Source: Clostridia bacterium
GTDB taxonomy: Bacteria > Bacillota > Clostridia > Oscillospirales > Acutalibacteraceae
Direction: 5' to 3'
Length of the DNA: 64,000 nt
Assembly: GCA_017517865.1 (NCBI GenBank)
Contig: JAFWYB010000068.1
Coordinates: forward strand, 105,007-169,006
Position 1 is the first letter of the stretch. Each line of letters begins with the position of its first letter. Under the pieces are notes generated by a model. The model was not told the origin of the DNA. It saw only the letters and a program-made list of their open reading frames with translations, and made no database searches. Below, in pieces: positions 34,086-41,615 of this stretch. The translations under genes were made by a program, and so were the position numbers.

Positions 34086-34295
34086 ATGAAAAACGGTATC
34101 CATCCCGGTTACGAACAGACAGAAGTAAAGTGCGCTTGCGGTGCTGTTATCAATACAGGCTCCACAAAGAAGGATATGCACGTTGATATCTGCTCAAACT
34201 GCCATCCCTACTTCACAGGTAAGCAGAAGCTTGTAGATACAGGCGGACGTGTTGATAAGTTCAATAAGCGTATCAATCTTGCAAAGAACAAATAA
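34086..34295 (+). CDS. rpmE: 50S ribosomal protein L31 (zinc-binding type)
   Basis: 69 aa. Starts [20 protein letters not shown] and has the zinc-binding cysteines of the C+ type, CAC near residues 16-18 and CSNC near 36-39 ([16 protein letters not shown]), then the conserved [10 protein letters not shown]. It sits at the central protuberance of the large subunit. The zinc-binding form is normally made in zinc-replete cells and can act as a zinc store; no zinc-free paralogue is in the window. GAGGTG precedes the ATG, and it has its own promoter. Confidence 0.97.
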   Translation: MKNGIHPGYEQTEVKCACGAVINTGSTKKDMHVDICSNCHPYFTGKQKLVDTGGRVDKFNKRINLAKNK

Positions 34296-34398
34296 TTGGC
34301 TTAATTAAAGAATTTAGACGGTGCAAATTTTTTGTTCCGTCTTATTTTCATTTATTAAGTCGGTGAGTATATATACCGATTGAAAAGGGGGCAGCACC

Positions 34399-35019
34399 TT
34401 GGCAAGCTACAAAACCGTCAAATATGAGTCAAGTGACGAATTTATAACGAAAAAATCTCGCTTTATAGGCTACGTAAAGCCTGTAAAGACTGTTGAGGAG
34501 GCAACTGCCTTTATTTCAGAAATAAAGTCAAAGCACTGGGATGCTACCCACAATGTATACGCTTACAGCCTTAAAGAGGGTCAGATAAAGCGCTTCAGCG
34601 ATGACGGCGAGCCCTCGGGCACTGCGGGCATGCCTGCTCTTGACGTAATAATAAAGCAGGACGTGGTTGATTGCTGTGTTGTTGTTACCCGATATTTCGG
34701 GGGAATAATGCTTGGTGCAGGCGGACTTGTCAGAGCCTACTCCCACGGCTCAAAAATTGCCCTTGATGCGGGTCAGGTTATAACCATGTCCCTTTGCAAA
34801 ATAGTCAGCGTCAAAACCGACTACAATTTTTACGGCAGACTTGTGCCTCTCATATGTGAAGAGGGCGGAATAGTTGAGGATACTATTTTCACCGATGCGG
34901 TAGAGGTCGTTTTCAGAATTCCCGAAGAAAAGCTTCCCTTTTTTGAAGCAAGACTCACCGATGTTTCCTGCGGTAAGTTCAGCTGTCGGGTTACGGATGA
35001 AAAATATTGCGAAATATAA
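34399..35019 (+). CDS. yigZ: YigZ/IMPACT family protein
   Basis: 206 aa, normal length of this family. The N-terminal UPF0029 domain shows the family signature AYSLKEGQIKRFSDDGEPSG and VVVTRYFGGIMLGAGGLVRAY; a ferredoxin-like C-terminal domain follows (DUF1949). Relatives are predicted to act in translation or amino-acid starvation control, but no enzymatic activity is firmly established. It appears to start with TTG at 34399, since AAAAGGGGG lies just upstream and no ATG or GTG would give the conserved N-terminus MASYKTVKYESSDEF. It lies between rpmE and dgt on the same strand. Confidence 0.9.
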   Translation: MASYKTVKYESSDEFITKKSRFIGYVKPVKTVEEATAFISEIKSKHWDATHNVYAYSLKEGQIKRFSDDGEPSGTAGMPALDVIIKQDVVDCCVVVTRYFGGIMLGAGGLVRAYSHGSKIALDAGQVITMSLCKIVSVKTDYNFYGRLVPLICEEGGIVEDTIFTDAVEVVFRIPEEKLPFFEARLTDVSCGKFSCRVTDEKYCEI

Positions 35020-35097
35020 TAAAAAAAGAGGGAAAACCGAAAAAAACGCGTATATAGATATAAATGCATAAAAACTGCAGTGAAAGGCGGTAAAGAT

Positions 35098-36096
35098 ATG
35101 GCTCTTATCAGAGAAAGAACTCTTCTTAACGAAAGAAACACCCTTTCCGAATATGCAATGCTCTGTGAAAACACAAGGGGCAGGCAGAGCTTTGAGCCCG
35201 AATGTCCCGTAAGGACTGCTTATCAGCGGGACAGAGACAGAATTATCCACTGTGCCGCATTCAGGCGTCTTATGCATAAAACACAGGTTTTTCTTGCTCC
35301 CGACAGCGAGCATTACAGAACCAGACTCACTCACACTCTTGAGGTTTCGCAGATTGCAAGAACAATCGCCGTAGGACTCGGACTGAACGAGGACCTTACC
35401 GAAGCCATAGCACTCGGTCATGATCTTGGACACACTCCCTTCGGACATGCGGGCGAAAGAGCACTTAATGAGGTTATGCCCGGCGGCTTCAAGCACTATG
35501 AGCAGAGCTTGAGAGTTGTTGATTTAATAGAAAACAAGGGCAAGGGGCTTAATCTTACCTACGAGGTAAGAAACGGTATTGTCTGCCATACAAGAGGTGA
35601 GGAGGCAAAAACCCTTGAGGGCAGAATAGTAAAGCTTGCTGATAAAATAGCATATATCAACCACGATATAGACGATGCTGTAAGGGGCGGAGTAATCTCC
35701 GAGGGGAACATACCCGTTGAGGCAAGAAAATATCTGGGCGAAACAAAAAGCAAGCGTATAGATACCCTTGTGACCTCACTTATAGAAAATACATACGACG
35801 AGGTCGCATTTGACAGAGATGTGCAGAGTGCCTTTGATATACTTCATGAGTTTATGTTTGACAGAGTATATACAAATCCCATATGTAAAAGCGAAGAAGG
35901 CAAGGCTATGGCGATGATTCAGAGGCTTTATCACTTCTTTGAGGAAAACCCCAACGAGCTTCCCAACGAATATATAGAAATTGCCTGGCGCGACGGTACC
36001 CAGAGAGCTGCCTGCGATTACATAGCCGGCATGAGCGACTCTTACGCCCTTAAGGTATATAACGATTACTTTATACCGAGCGGCTGGAGTAAGTGA
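35098..36096 (+). CDS. dgt: Deoxyguanosinetriphosphate triphosphohydrolase-like HD protein
   Basis: 332 aa. HD-domain dNTPase that removes tripolyphosphate from dGTP or other dNTPs. HD residues are seen in HTLEVSQIARTIAVGL, then ALGHDLGHTPFGHAGE (the H-D pair) and the late ADKIAYINHDIDDA. The length fits the shorter Gram-positive dGTPase-like group. The ATG at 35098 has AAAGGCGG seven bases upstream; an in-frame GTG six codons earlier is less likely. It precedes dnaG and rpoD, an arrangement common in Clostridia, and is separated from dnaG by a 235-bp spacer flanked by heptamer repeats. Confidence 0.92.
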   Translation: MALIRERTLLNERNTLSEYAMLCENTRGRQSFEPECPVRTAYQRDRDRIIHCAAFRRLMHKTQVFLAPDSEHYRTRLTHTLEVSQIARTIAVGLGLNEDLTEAIALGHDLGHTPFGHAGERALNEVMPGGFKHYEQSLRVVDLIENKGKGLNLTYEVRNGIVCHTRGEEAKTLEGRIVKLADKIAYINHDIDDAVRGGVISEGNIPVEARKYLGETKSKRIDTLVTSLIENTYDEVAFDRDVQSAFDILHEFMFDRVYTNPICKSEEGKAMAMIQRLYHFFEENPNELPNEYIEIAWRDGTQRAACDYIAGMSDSYALKVYNDYFIPSGWSK

Positions 36097-36100
36097 GTCG

Positions 36101-36127
36101 ATTCGCAATTCGCAATTCGCAATTGCG
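36101..36127. repeat. Heptameric repeat, ATTCGCA type (left)
   Basis: Three consecutive ATTCGCA units followed by ATTGCG, directly after the dgt stop codon. It forms an imperfect inverted pair with 36284-36311. Confidence 0.85.
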
Positions 36128-36283
36128 AGTAAGGCAGATGAAAAAAATCAGCAGTATTCCGCCTAGAAAGGGCGCTGAAAATCTTTTTATAGAAAACTGT
36201 GTTACTTTTTCAGCTTTTTATAACTTGGTAGAAAAGAACATAAAATTGGCGGGCAGTAATTGCCCGATAAGATAACTTATCCC

Positions 36284-36311
36284 GCGATTGCGCATTGCGC
36301 ATTGCGAATTG
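36284..36311. repeat. Heptameric repeat, GCGCATT/GCGAATT type (right)
   Basis: GCGATTGCGCATTGCGCATT then GCGAATTG. The reverse complement contains CAATTCGCAAT, which is also in the left block. Between the two blocks (36128-36283) lie only a small hairpin, CGGGCA-gtaat-TGCCCG at 36250-36266, and no convincing gene. Confidence 0.8.
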
Positions 36312-36331
36312 AAATGAAAGGAGACAAGCCT

Positions 36332-38095
36332 ATGGCACAGCGTTTTTCAGACGAATTTCTCACAGAGCTTCATATGCGCTGTGATATAGAGCAGACCATA
36401 TCCTCTTATGTTCAGCTCAAGCGAAGAGGCAAAAATCTTGTTGGTCTTTGTCCCTTTCACAATGAAAAGACCCCATCCTTTACCGTGTACCCCGACAGTC
36501 AGAGCTATTACTGCTTCGGCTGCGGCGCAGGCGGTGAGGTTATAAACTTTATAAGACGTGCCGAAAATCTCGATTTTTACGAGGCTGTCAGGTTTTTATG
36601 CGACAGATACTCCCTTGTAATGCCGGCTGACGGTGTTGACGATTCTCTTGCGGTCAAGCGTAAAAGAATGTATGAAATAAACAGGGAAGCGGCAAGGTTT
36701 TTCAACAGCTGCCTTTTCAGCGAAGAGGGCAGAGCGGGGCTTGAATATTTCAAATCCCGCGGTTATAAAAAAAGCACCATTACAAAATTCGGTATGGGTT
36801 ATGCGCCTGACGATTGGCGTAAGCTTATAAATCACCTAAGAGAAAAGGGCTATTCCTATGAGGAGGCTTATGAGGCAAACCTTGCAAACAAGAGCGAAAA
36901 AAACGGCAAGGTGAGCTTTTACGATGCCTTCCGCAACCGTGTTATGGTTCCGATTATAGATGCAAGAGGTAACGTTGTTGCCTTCGGCGGCAGAGTCCTT
37001 GACGACAGCAAGCCGAAATATATCAACACTTCGGATACTCTCATATATAAAAAGAGCCTTGGTGTTTTCGGTCTTAACTTCGCAAAAAATTCCGCTGATA
37101 AAAGCCTTATTCTTGTGGAAGGCTATATGGATGCAATATCTCTTCATCAGGCGGGCTTTACCAATGCGATTGCCTGTCTCGGCACTGCGCTGACAAGTGA
37201 AATGGCACACCTGCTATCACGGTACGCCGATGAGATAATACTTTCCTACGATGCCGATGAGGCAGGGCAGAAGGCAACGCAGAGAGCGATCGGAATTTTC
37301 AATTCAATAGGTATGAGAATAAAGGTTGTTCATCTGAGCGGAGGCAAGGACCCGGATGAAATTCTCAGAAAGTATGGACCTGAAAGGTTTCAGAGCCTTA
37401 TCGACGGTGCGGCAAACGATATAGAGTTTGCAATAGTACGTCTGAGAATGCAGTACGATCTGCAGACAAGCGACGGCAAGATGAAATTCCTTGAAAAAGC
37501 GGCGGAGGTGCTTGCGTCACTTCAGAGTAAGATTTCGCAGGAAATATACGCCTCAAGGCTTTCAGAGGAGCTTGGTGTAAGCAAGCAGTCCATAATGATA
37601 AGGGTTGAACAGCTTGCAAGAAGAAGAAATACCACCGAAAAAAAGCAGTATTTCACACAGATTCAGCAGCAGTCAATGACCGCCAACAGCAAGGAGGCAC
37701 TTGCGGGGGGCACCAATGTCAGGGTGATAAAGGCAGAGCAGATGCTTATAGCCGCGCTGATGAAAAATCCCGAGTTTTTCGAAAGAATGAAAGGAAGCGT
37801 AAGTGCTGAGGATTTTTCGGTTTCAGAGCACGGAAGGCTTTTTTCAGCCATTACCGAAAAAATCACTGAGCACAGAAGCCTTGAGCTGACCTTCTTTTCT
37901 CAGGAGCTTACTGCTGAGCAGATGAATCTGCTCGTTAAAATATGCAAGCAGAATGAGGGCTTGGTGTTCAGCCTCACAATCTGCTCGGATTGCGTGCGGG
38001 TTATGAGAGACGAAAAAACAAAAAAACAGAAGATGCCGTCGGTCGAAAGTCTGTCTGACGAGGAGTTTGCGGCACTTTTTAAAAATAAAAAATAA
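36332..38095 (+). CDS. dnaG: DNA primase
   Basis: 587 aa, normal length. Synthesises RNA primers for replication. The N-terminal CHC2 zinc-binding domain is CPFHNEKTPSF ... YYCFGCGAGG (about residues 39-66). The Toprim catalytic core shows LILVEGYMDAISLHQAG and YDADEAGQKATQRA. The C-terminal part (about 440-587) is the DnaB-interacting domain. The start at 36332 (MAQRFSDEFLTELHMRCDIE) has GAAAGGAG upstream; the longer open frame to 36260 runs through a repeat. It is followed by rpoD after 38 bp, as in the macromolecular-synthesis operon without rpsU. Confidence 0.97.
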   Translation: MAQRFSDEFLTELHMRCDIEQTISSYVQLKRRGKNLVGLCPFHNEKTPSFTVYPDSQSYYCFGCGAGGEVINFIRRAENLDFYEAVRFLCDRYSLVMPADGVDDSLAVKRKRMYEINREAARFFNSCLFSEEGRAGLEYFKSRGYKKSTITKFGMGYAPDDWRKLINHLREKGYSYEEAYEANLANKSEKNGKVSFYDAFRNRVMVPIIDARGNVVAFGGRVLDDSKPKYINTSDTLIYKKSLGVFGLNFAKNSADKSLILVEGYMDAISLHQAGFTNAIACLGTALTSEMAHLLSRYADEIILSYDADEAGQKATQRAIGIFNSIGMRIKVVHLSGGKDPDEILRKYGPERFQSLIDGAANDIEFAIVRLRMQYDLQTSDGKMKFLEKAAEVLASLQSKISQEIYASRLSEELGVSKQSIMIRVEQLARRRNTTEKKQYFTQIQQQSMTANSKEALAGGTNVRVIKAEQMLIAALMKNPEFFERMKGSVSAEDFSVSEHGRLFSAITEKITEHRSLELTFFSQELTAEQMNLLVKICKQNEGLVFSLTICSDCVRVMRDEKTKKQKMPSVESLSDEEFAALFKNKK

Positions 38096-38133
38096 TCATC
38101 AAATATAAACCAGGAAAGGCAAGGAAGTAACTT

Positions 38134-39225
38134 ATGGAAAACCAGGAAAAAAACGCTTTACTGAAGGCTCTTGTTGACAGAGGTATTGCAACGGGTAAGC
38201 TTAACTCAACCGAGATTGATGCCGTGCTTGTTGAAGCCGATGTTGATATGGAGGAAATGGAAAAGGTATATGCCAAGCTTGAAGGCTACGGTGTTGAAAT
38301 CGTCGACGATCTGAGTGATGAAATACTCGATTCAATTTCGGTTGATATCGATCTTCCCAAGGATTATGACGGCGCCGCTATGGCAACGAGTGACGTTAAA
38401 AGTGTTATTGACGACCCGGTTAAGGTGTATCTTAAGGATATAGGCAGAGTACCCCTTCTTTCACCGGAGGAGGAAATTGACCTTGCAATCCGTATTTCAA
38501 ACGACGATAAAGAAGCTAAGGAAATCCTTACAAAGGCAAACCTCAGGCTTGTTGTTTCAATTGCAAAAAGATACGTGGGCAGAGGTATGATGTTCCTCGA
38601 CCTTATCCAGGAGGGTAACCTCGGTCTTATCAAGGCAGTTGACAAGTTTGACCACACCAAGGGCTTCAAGTTCTCAACCTACGCTACCTGGTGGATAAGA
38701 CAGGCAATCACAAGAGCTATTGCCGACCAGGGCAGAACAATACGTATTCCCGTTCATATGGTTGAAACCATAAATAAGGTTAAAAAGACAAGCAATATGC
38801 TTCTTCACCGCGACGGCAAGGACCCCTCGCCCGAGGATATTGCAAAGGAGCTTGGTATGCCCACCGATAAGGTGCGCGACATTCTCCGTATTTCACAGGA
38901 GCCCGTTTCACTTGAGACACCCATCGGTGAAGAGGAAGACAGCCATCTCGGTGACTTCATTCCCGACGAAGACGCACTTTCACCTGCCGATGCAGCAGCT
39001 ATGACCTTCCTCAAGGCAAAGGTTAACGAGGTTCTCGAAACTCTCACACCGAGAGAAGCAGAGGTACTCAGACTCCGCTTCGGTCTTCGTGACGGCACGC
39101 CCCAGACCCTTGAAGAGGTTGGTAAGGCTTTCAATGTTACAAGAGAGCGTATCAGACAGATTGAAGCTAAGGCCTTAAGAAAGCTTCGTCACCCCTCAAG
39201 AAGCAAGCATCTTAAGGATTTATAA
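38134..39225 (+). CDS. rpoD: Primary sigma factor (sigma-A / RpoD)
   Basis: 363 aa. Region 1.1 is short; region 1.2 is [22 protein letters not shown]. Region 2 contains [40 protein letters not shown] and [20 protein letters not shown] (the -10 recognition helix). Region 3 follows ([18 protein letters not shown]). Region 4 ends [20 protein letters not shown] and [20 protein letters not shown], the -35 recognition helix. Directs housekeeping transcription, consistent with the TTGACA/TATAAT promoters in this window. Transcribed with dnaG; terminator at 39295. Confidence 0.98.
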   Translation: MENQEKNALLKALVDRGIATGKLNSTEIDAVLVEADVDMEEMEKVYAKLEGYGVEIVDDLSDEILDSISVDIDLPKDYDGAAMATSDVKSVIDDPVKVYLKDIGRVPLLSPEEEIDLAIRISNDDKEAKEILTKANLRLVVSIAKRYVGRGMMFLDLIQEGNLGLIKAVDKFDHTKGFKFSTYATWWIRQAITRAIADQGRTIRIPVHMVETINKVKKTSNMLLHRDGKDPSPEDIAKELGMPTDKVRDILRISQEPVSLETPIGEEEDSHLGDFIPDEDALSPADAAAMTFLKAKVNEVLETLTPREAEVLRLRFGLRDGTPQTLEEVGKAFNVTRERIRQIEAKALRKLRHPSRSKHLKDL

Positions 39226-39294
39226 GAAAATATAAGGGGTTGTAAAAAAACTAAACGCTTGAAAAAGCTTATAAATAAAGAAAAAACAAATATT

Positions 39295-39339
39295 AAAACC
39301 GTTGTAAAAGCATAAAAATAAAGCTTTACAACGGTTTTT
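39295..39339 (+). terminator. Rho-independent terminator of dnaG-rpoD
   Basis: AAAACCGTTGTAAAAGC and GCTTTACAACGGTTTTT form a long stem around an A-rich loop, followed by a T-run, 70 bp after the rpoD stop. Confidence 0.85.
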
Positions 39340-39428
39340 ACTGTTGTATTTTAGACTTAATTTGGTTTTTATCAGTTTTGATTAAAGAGGGAAAACTGTA
39401 AAATCAGCAGATTTTATAAGGTTAATCC

Positions 39429-39458
39429 TGACTACTGGCTACTAACTACTGACTACTT
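39429..39458. repeat. Heptameric repeat, TGACTAC type
   Basis: Units TGACTAC, TGGCTAC, TAACTAC, TGACTAC in a row. The same unit is at 3239-3258. A second hairpin terminator follows immediately. The rest of the 39340-39559 spacer holds no recognisable element. Confidence 0.85.
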
Positions 39459-39459
39459 G

Positions 39460-39489
39460 AAAGGGGCTGTATTTTTTCAGCCCCTTTTT
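39460..39489 (+). terminator. Second hairpin terminator after rpoD
   Basis: AAAGGGGCTG-tatttttt-CAGCCCCTTTTT, directly downstream of the heptamer repeat; perhaps carried in with it. Confidence 0.8.
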
Positions 39490-39559
39490 ATCTCAATTGT
39501 TACATCTGAGAGAATTTCGCACAAAATATAAGAATTCAAACAATATGTACTAAATTATG

Positions 39560-39588
39560 TTGACTTTTGTGACAGGGTATGTTAAAAT
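39560..39588 (+). promoter_or_regulatory. Predicted sigma-A promoter of the membrane protein gene
   Basis: TTGACT (39560-39565), 17-bp spacer, TAAAAT (39583-39588). Confidence 0.7.
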
Positions 39589-39626
39589 CCTGAATAAGTT
39601 AGAAGTAAAAAAACGGAGGTTTAACA

Positions 39627-40226
39627 ATGAACAACGAAACAAAAAAAGAAGGCTTTAAGCTTATCCAAAAGCCTGCAAAGGGAAAAATGGGAGCATTACT
39701 TATTGTGTTCGCATGGATCGCTGTATGGAATGTAATTTATCAGGCGCTTCACCCGACACTTGAGGCATCCGGCTTACATATCGTCAACTGGGCATTCTTC
39801 GTAACTGTTACCCTTTTCTTTATGCAGGAAGAGCTTACATACAAGCAGAGATTCTGGCATACACTTGTAGGTGGCGCTGTGGGTCTGCTTATTGCTGCAG
39901 CTATTATATTGGTATATGTTGAGCTTTTAAAGAAGGGGACAGCTCCTCTTGTGTCAATAAGCATACCTCTGGTTATAGGTATAGGCCTGCTTATTCTTGC
40001 ACATCCCTATATGCCGGCTGTTTTCAATAATGTAGGCTTCGTTTATCTTATAGTTGCATTTATAGACGCTGATAATCTTATCCCGATGCTCCCCTGGTAC
40101 CTTGTGTCCCTTGCGGCAGGCTCACTTATACTCAATCTTCCTTGCGGTGTATTTATCAATCTTTATGTAAAGAACCTTACAAAGAAGGCTATTGCCGCCG
40201 CTAAGAAAGCAGAGGCAGTAAAGTAA
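39627..40226 (+). CDS. Polytopic membrane protein of unknown function
   Basis: 199 aa with about six hydrophobic segments, around residues 21-41, 50-69, 76-100, 106-130, 131-148 and 151-181, and Lys-rich cytosolic ends. I do not recognise a family; no transporter motif or catalytic residue stands out. GGAGG lies seven to eight bases before the ATG, and it has its own promoter and terminator, so it is a single-gene unit placed between rpoD and the str operon. Small membrane proteins of this build are often transporters or energy-coupling components, but that is only a general possibility. Confidence 0.75.
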   Translation: MNNETKKEGFKLIQKPAKGKMGALLIVFAWIAVWNVIYQALHPTLEASGLHIVNWAFFVTVTLFFMQEELTYKQRFWHTLVGGAVGLLIAAAIILVYVELLKKGTAPLVSISIPLVIGIGLLILAHPYMPAVFNNVGFVYLIVAFIDADNLIPMLPWYLVSLAAGSLILNLPCGVFINLYVKNLTKKAIAAAKKAEAVK

Positions 40227-40241
40227 TTTTATCCGATGTGT

Positions 40242-40280
40242 ACATACTGCAGGTGCATTAGCTTCTGCGGTATGTTTTTC
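40242..40280 (+). terminator. Rho-independent terminator of the membrane protein gene
   Basis: ACATACTGCAG and CTGCGGTATGT form an 11-bp stem with one G-T pair, followed by TTTTC. Confidence 0.75.
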
Positions 40281-40396
40281 TTCTTGCTTACTGAGTATAA
40301 AATCCTTAGTTTTAGTCAATATTTACTACAAAATCTGCCAATAAGTGTTTGGAAAATAAGCAACTATACAAATTCACCCAAACAGAAAAATTGTTG

Positions 40397-40425
40397 TTGA
40401 CTTATTTGACATTATCCGTTATAAT
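40397..40425 (+). promoter_or_regulatory. Strong predicted sigma-A promoter of the str operon
   Basis: TTGACT (40397-40402), 17-bp spacer, perfect TATAAT (40420-40425), 54 bp before the rpsL start. Confidence 0.85.
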
Positions 40426-40479
40426 ATTCAAGCGTGCGATTATGCGCAAAACTATATTTTAAGAAAGGAGATGCTACAC

Positions 40480-40902
40480 TTGCCTACCTTTAACCAGTTA
40501 GTTCGTAACGGTAGAGAAACACTTGTTAAGAAGCCGAAGGCTCCCGCTCTTCTCAAAGGCCTCAACTCAAAGAAGAATGTTATGACAGACCATAACTCTC
40601 CTCAGAAGCGTGGCGTTTGCACAGCTGTTAAGACAGCTACACCGAAGAAGCCCAACTCAGCTCTTCGTAAGATCGCGAGAGTACGTCTTACAAACGGAAT
40701 CGAAGTAACAGCTTACATTCCCGGCGTAGGTCACAACCTTCAGGAGCACAGCGTTGTTCTCATTCGTGGCGGCCGTGTTAAGGACCTTCCCGGTGTTCGT
40801 TACCACATCGTTCGCGGTACTCTTGATACCCAGGGCGTTAACGGAAGAATGCAGTCCCGTTCAAAGTACGGTACTAAGCGTCCTAAGGCAGCTAAGAAAT
40901 AA
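40480..40902 (+). CDS. rpsL: 30S ribosomal protein S12
   Basis: 140 aa, typical length. Decoding-centre protein of the small subunit. The conserved loop [19 protein letters not shown] carries unmodified lysines at the streptomycin-relevant site, and [18 protein letters not shown] follows. The start is a TTG at 40480, which gives the canonical [13 protein letters not shown]-terminus. AAAGGAG lies nine bases upstream; the in-frame ATG at 40471 sits directly on the ribosome-binding site and cannot be used efficiently. First gene of rpsL-rpsG-fusA-tuf. A short hairpin TTCGGT-ccgtt-ACCGAA follows the stop. Confidence 0.97.
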   Translation: MPTFNQLVRNGRETLVKKPKAPALLKGLNSKKNVMTDHNSPQKRGVCTAVKTATPKKPNSALRKIARVRLTNGIEVTAYIPGVGHNLQEHSVVLIRGGRVKDLPGVRYHIVRGTLDTQGVNGRMQSRSKYGTKRPKAAKK

Positions 40903-40987
40903 TTTCGGTCCGTTACCGAAGAAAAAACTTTTTAAAAATCCGTAGTCAGACGGAAACAACTATGAATTGACAAATCTTCTTGCAGGC

Positions 40988-41038
40988 AGACGCTATGCGT
41001 CTTATGTGAGAGTGTATATATATAGTATATGCCTCACA
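40988..41038 (+). promoter_or_regulatory. Two hairpins in the rpsL-rpsG intercistronic leader
   Basis: AGACGC-tat-GCGTCT (40988-41002) is followed after two bases by a longer bulged hairpin pairing TGTGAG (41005-41010) with CTCACA (41033-41038) around an AT-rich inner stem. It lies in an unusually long 203-bp gap before rpsG. In Escherichia coli S7 represses its operon by binding the rpsL-rpsG spacer; a similar role here is inference. Confidence 0.5.
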
Positions 41039-41105
41039 ATTGGTGCCGACGGGAATTTGTCACTCGAGTACCTATGATATCATTACTATGAAGGAGGGAA
41101 GCGCA

Positions 41106-41576
41106 GTGCCAAGAAGAGGCCAGATAGCAAAACGTGACGTTTTGCCCGATCCGCTTTACAATTCAAAGCTTGTAACACGCCTTATCAACAGCGTTATGTA
41201 CGACGGTAAGAAGGGTGTTGCTCAGAAAATTGTTTATGATGCATTTGACATCATCAGAGAAAAGACAGGTAAGGAACCCCTCGAGGTTTTTGAAGCCGCT
41301 ATGGAAAACGTAATGCCTTTACTCGAAGTTAAGGCTCGTCGTGTTGGTGGTTCAACATACCAGGTTCCCATGGATGTCCGTCCCGAAAGAAGACAGACAC
41401 TCGGCCTTCGTTGGATTACTCTTTACAGCCGTCAGCGTTCAGAAAGAACAATGAAGGAAAGACTTGCCAACGAAATCATTGATGCTACAAACCAGACAGG
41501 TTCAGCATTCAAGAAGCGTGAAGATACCCATAAGATGGCAGAAGCTAACAAGGCTTTCGCACATTTCAGATGGTAA
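41106..41576 (+). CDS. rpsG: 30S ribosomal protein S7
   Basis: 156 aa, exactly the common bacterial length. Nucleates assembly of the 30S head. The sequence runs [20 protein letters not shown], then [37 protein letters not shown] and [15 protein letters not shown] at the C-terminus. It starts with GTG at 41106, seven bases after GGAGGGAA; the longer open frame upstream runs through the structured leader and is not conserved. Second gene of the str operon, followed by fusA after 39 bp. Confidence 0.96.
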   Translation: MPRRGQIAKRDVLPDPLYNSKLVTRLINSVMYDGKKGVAQKIVYDAFDIIREKTGKEPLEVFEAAMENVMPLLEVKARRVGGSTYQVPMDVRPERRQTLGLRWITLYSRQRSERTMKERLANEIIDATNQTGSAFKKREDTHKMAEANKAFAHFRW

Positions 41577-41615
41577 TAATCTTATTTGCTTAAATACTAA
41601 TAGGAGGATAAAATT

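Noticed and set aside
36137-36275. A 46-codon ORF between dgt and dnaG
   Set aside because: Weak ribosome-binding site, no recognisable protein features, and it lies inside a spacer bounded by repeats.
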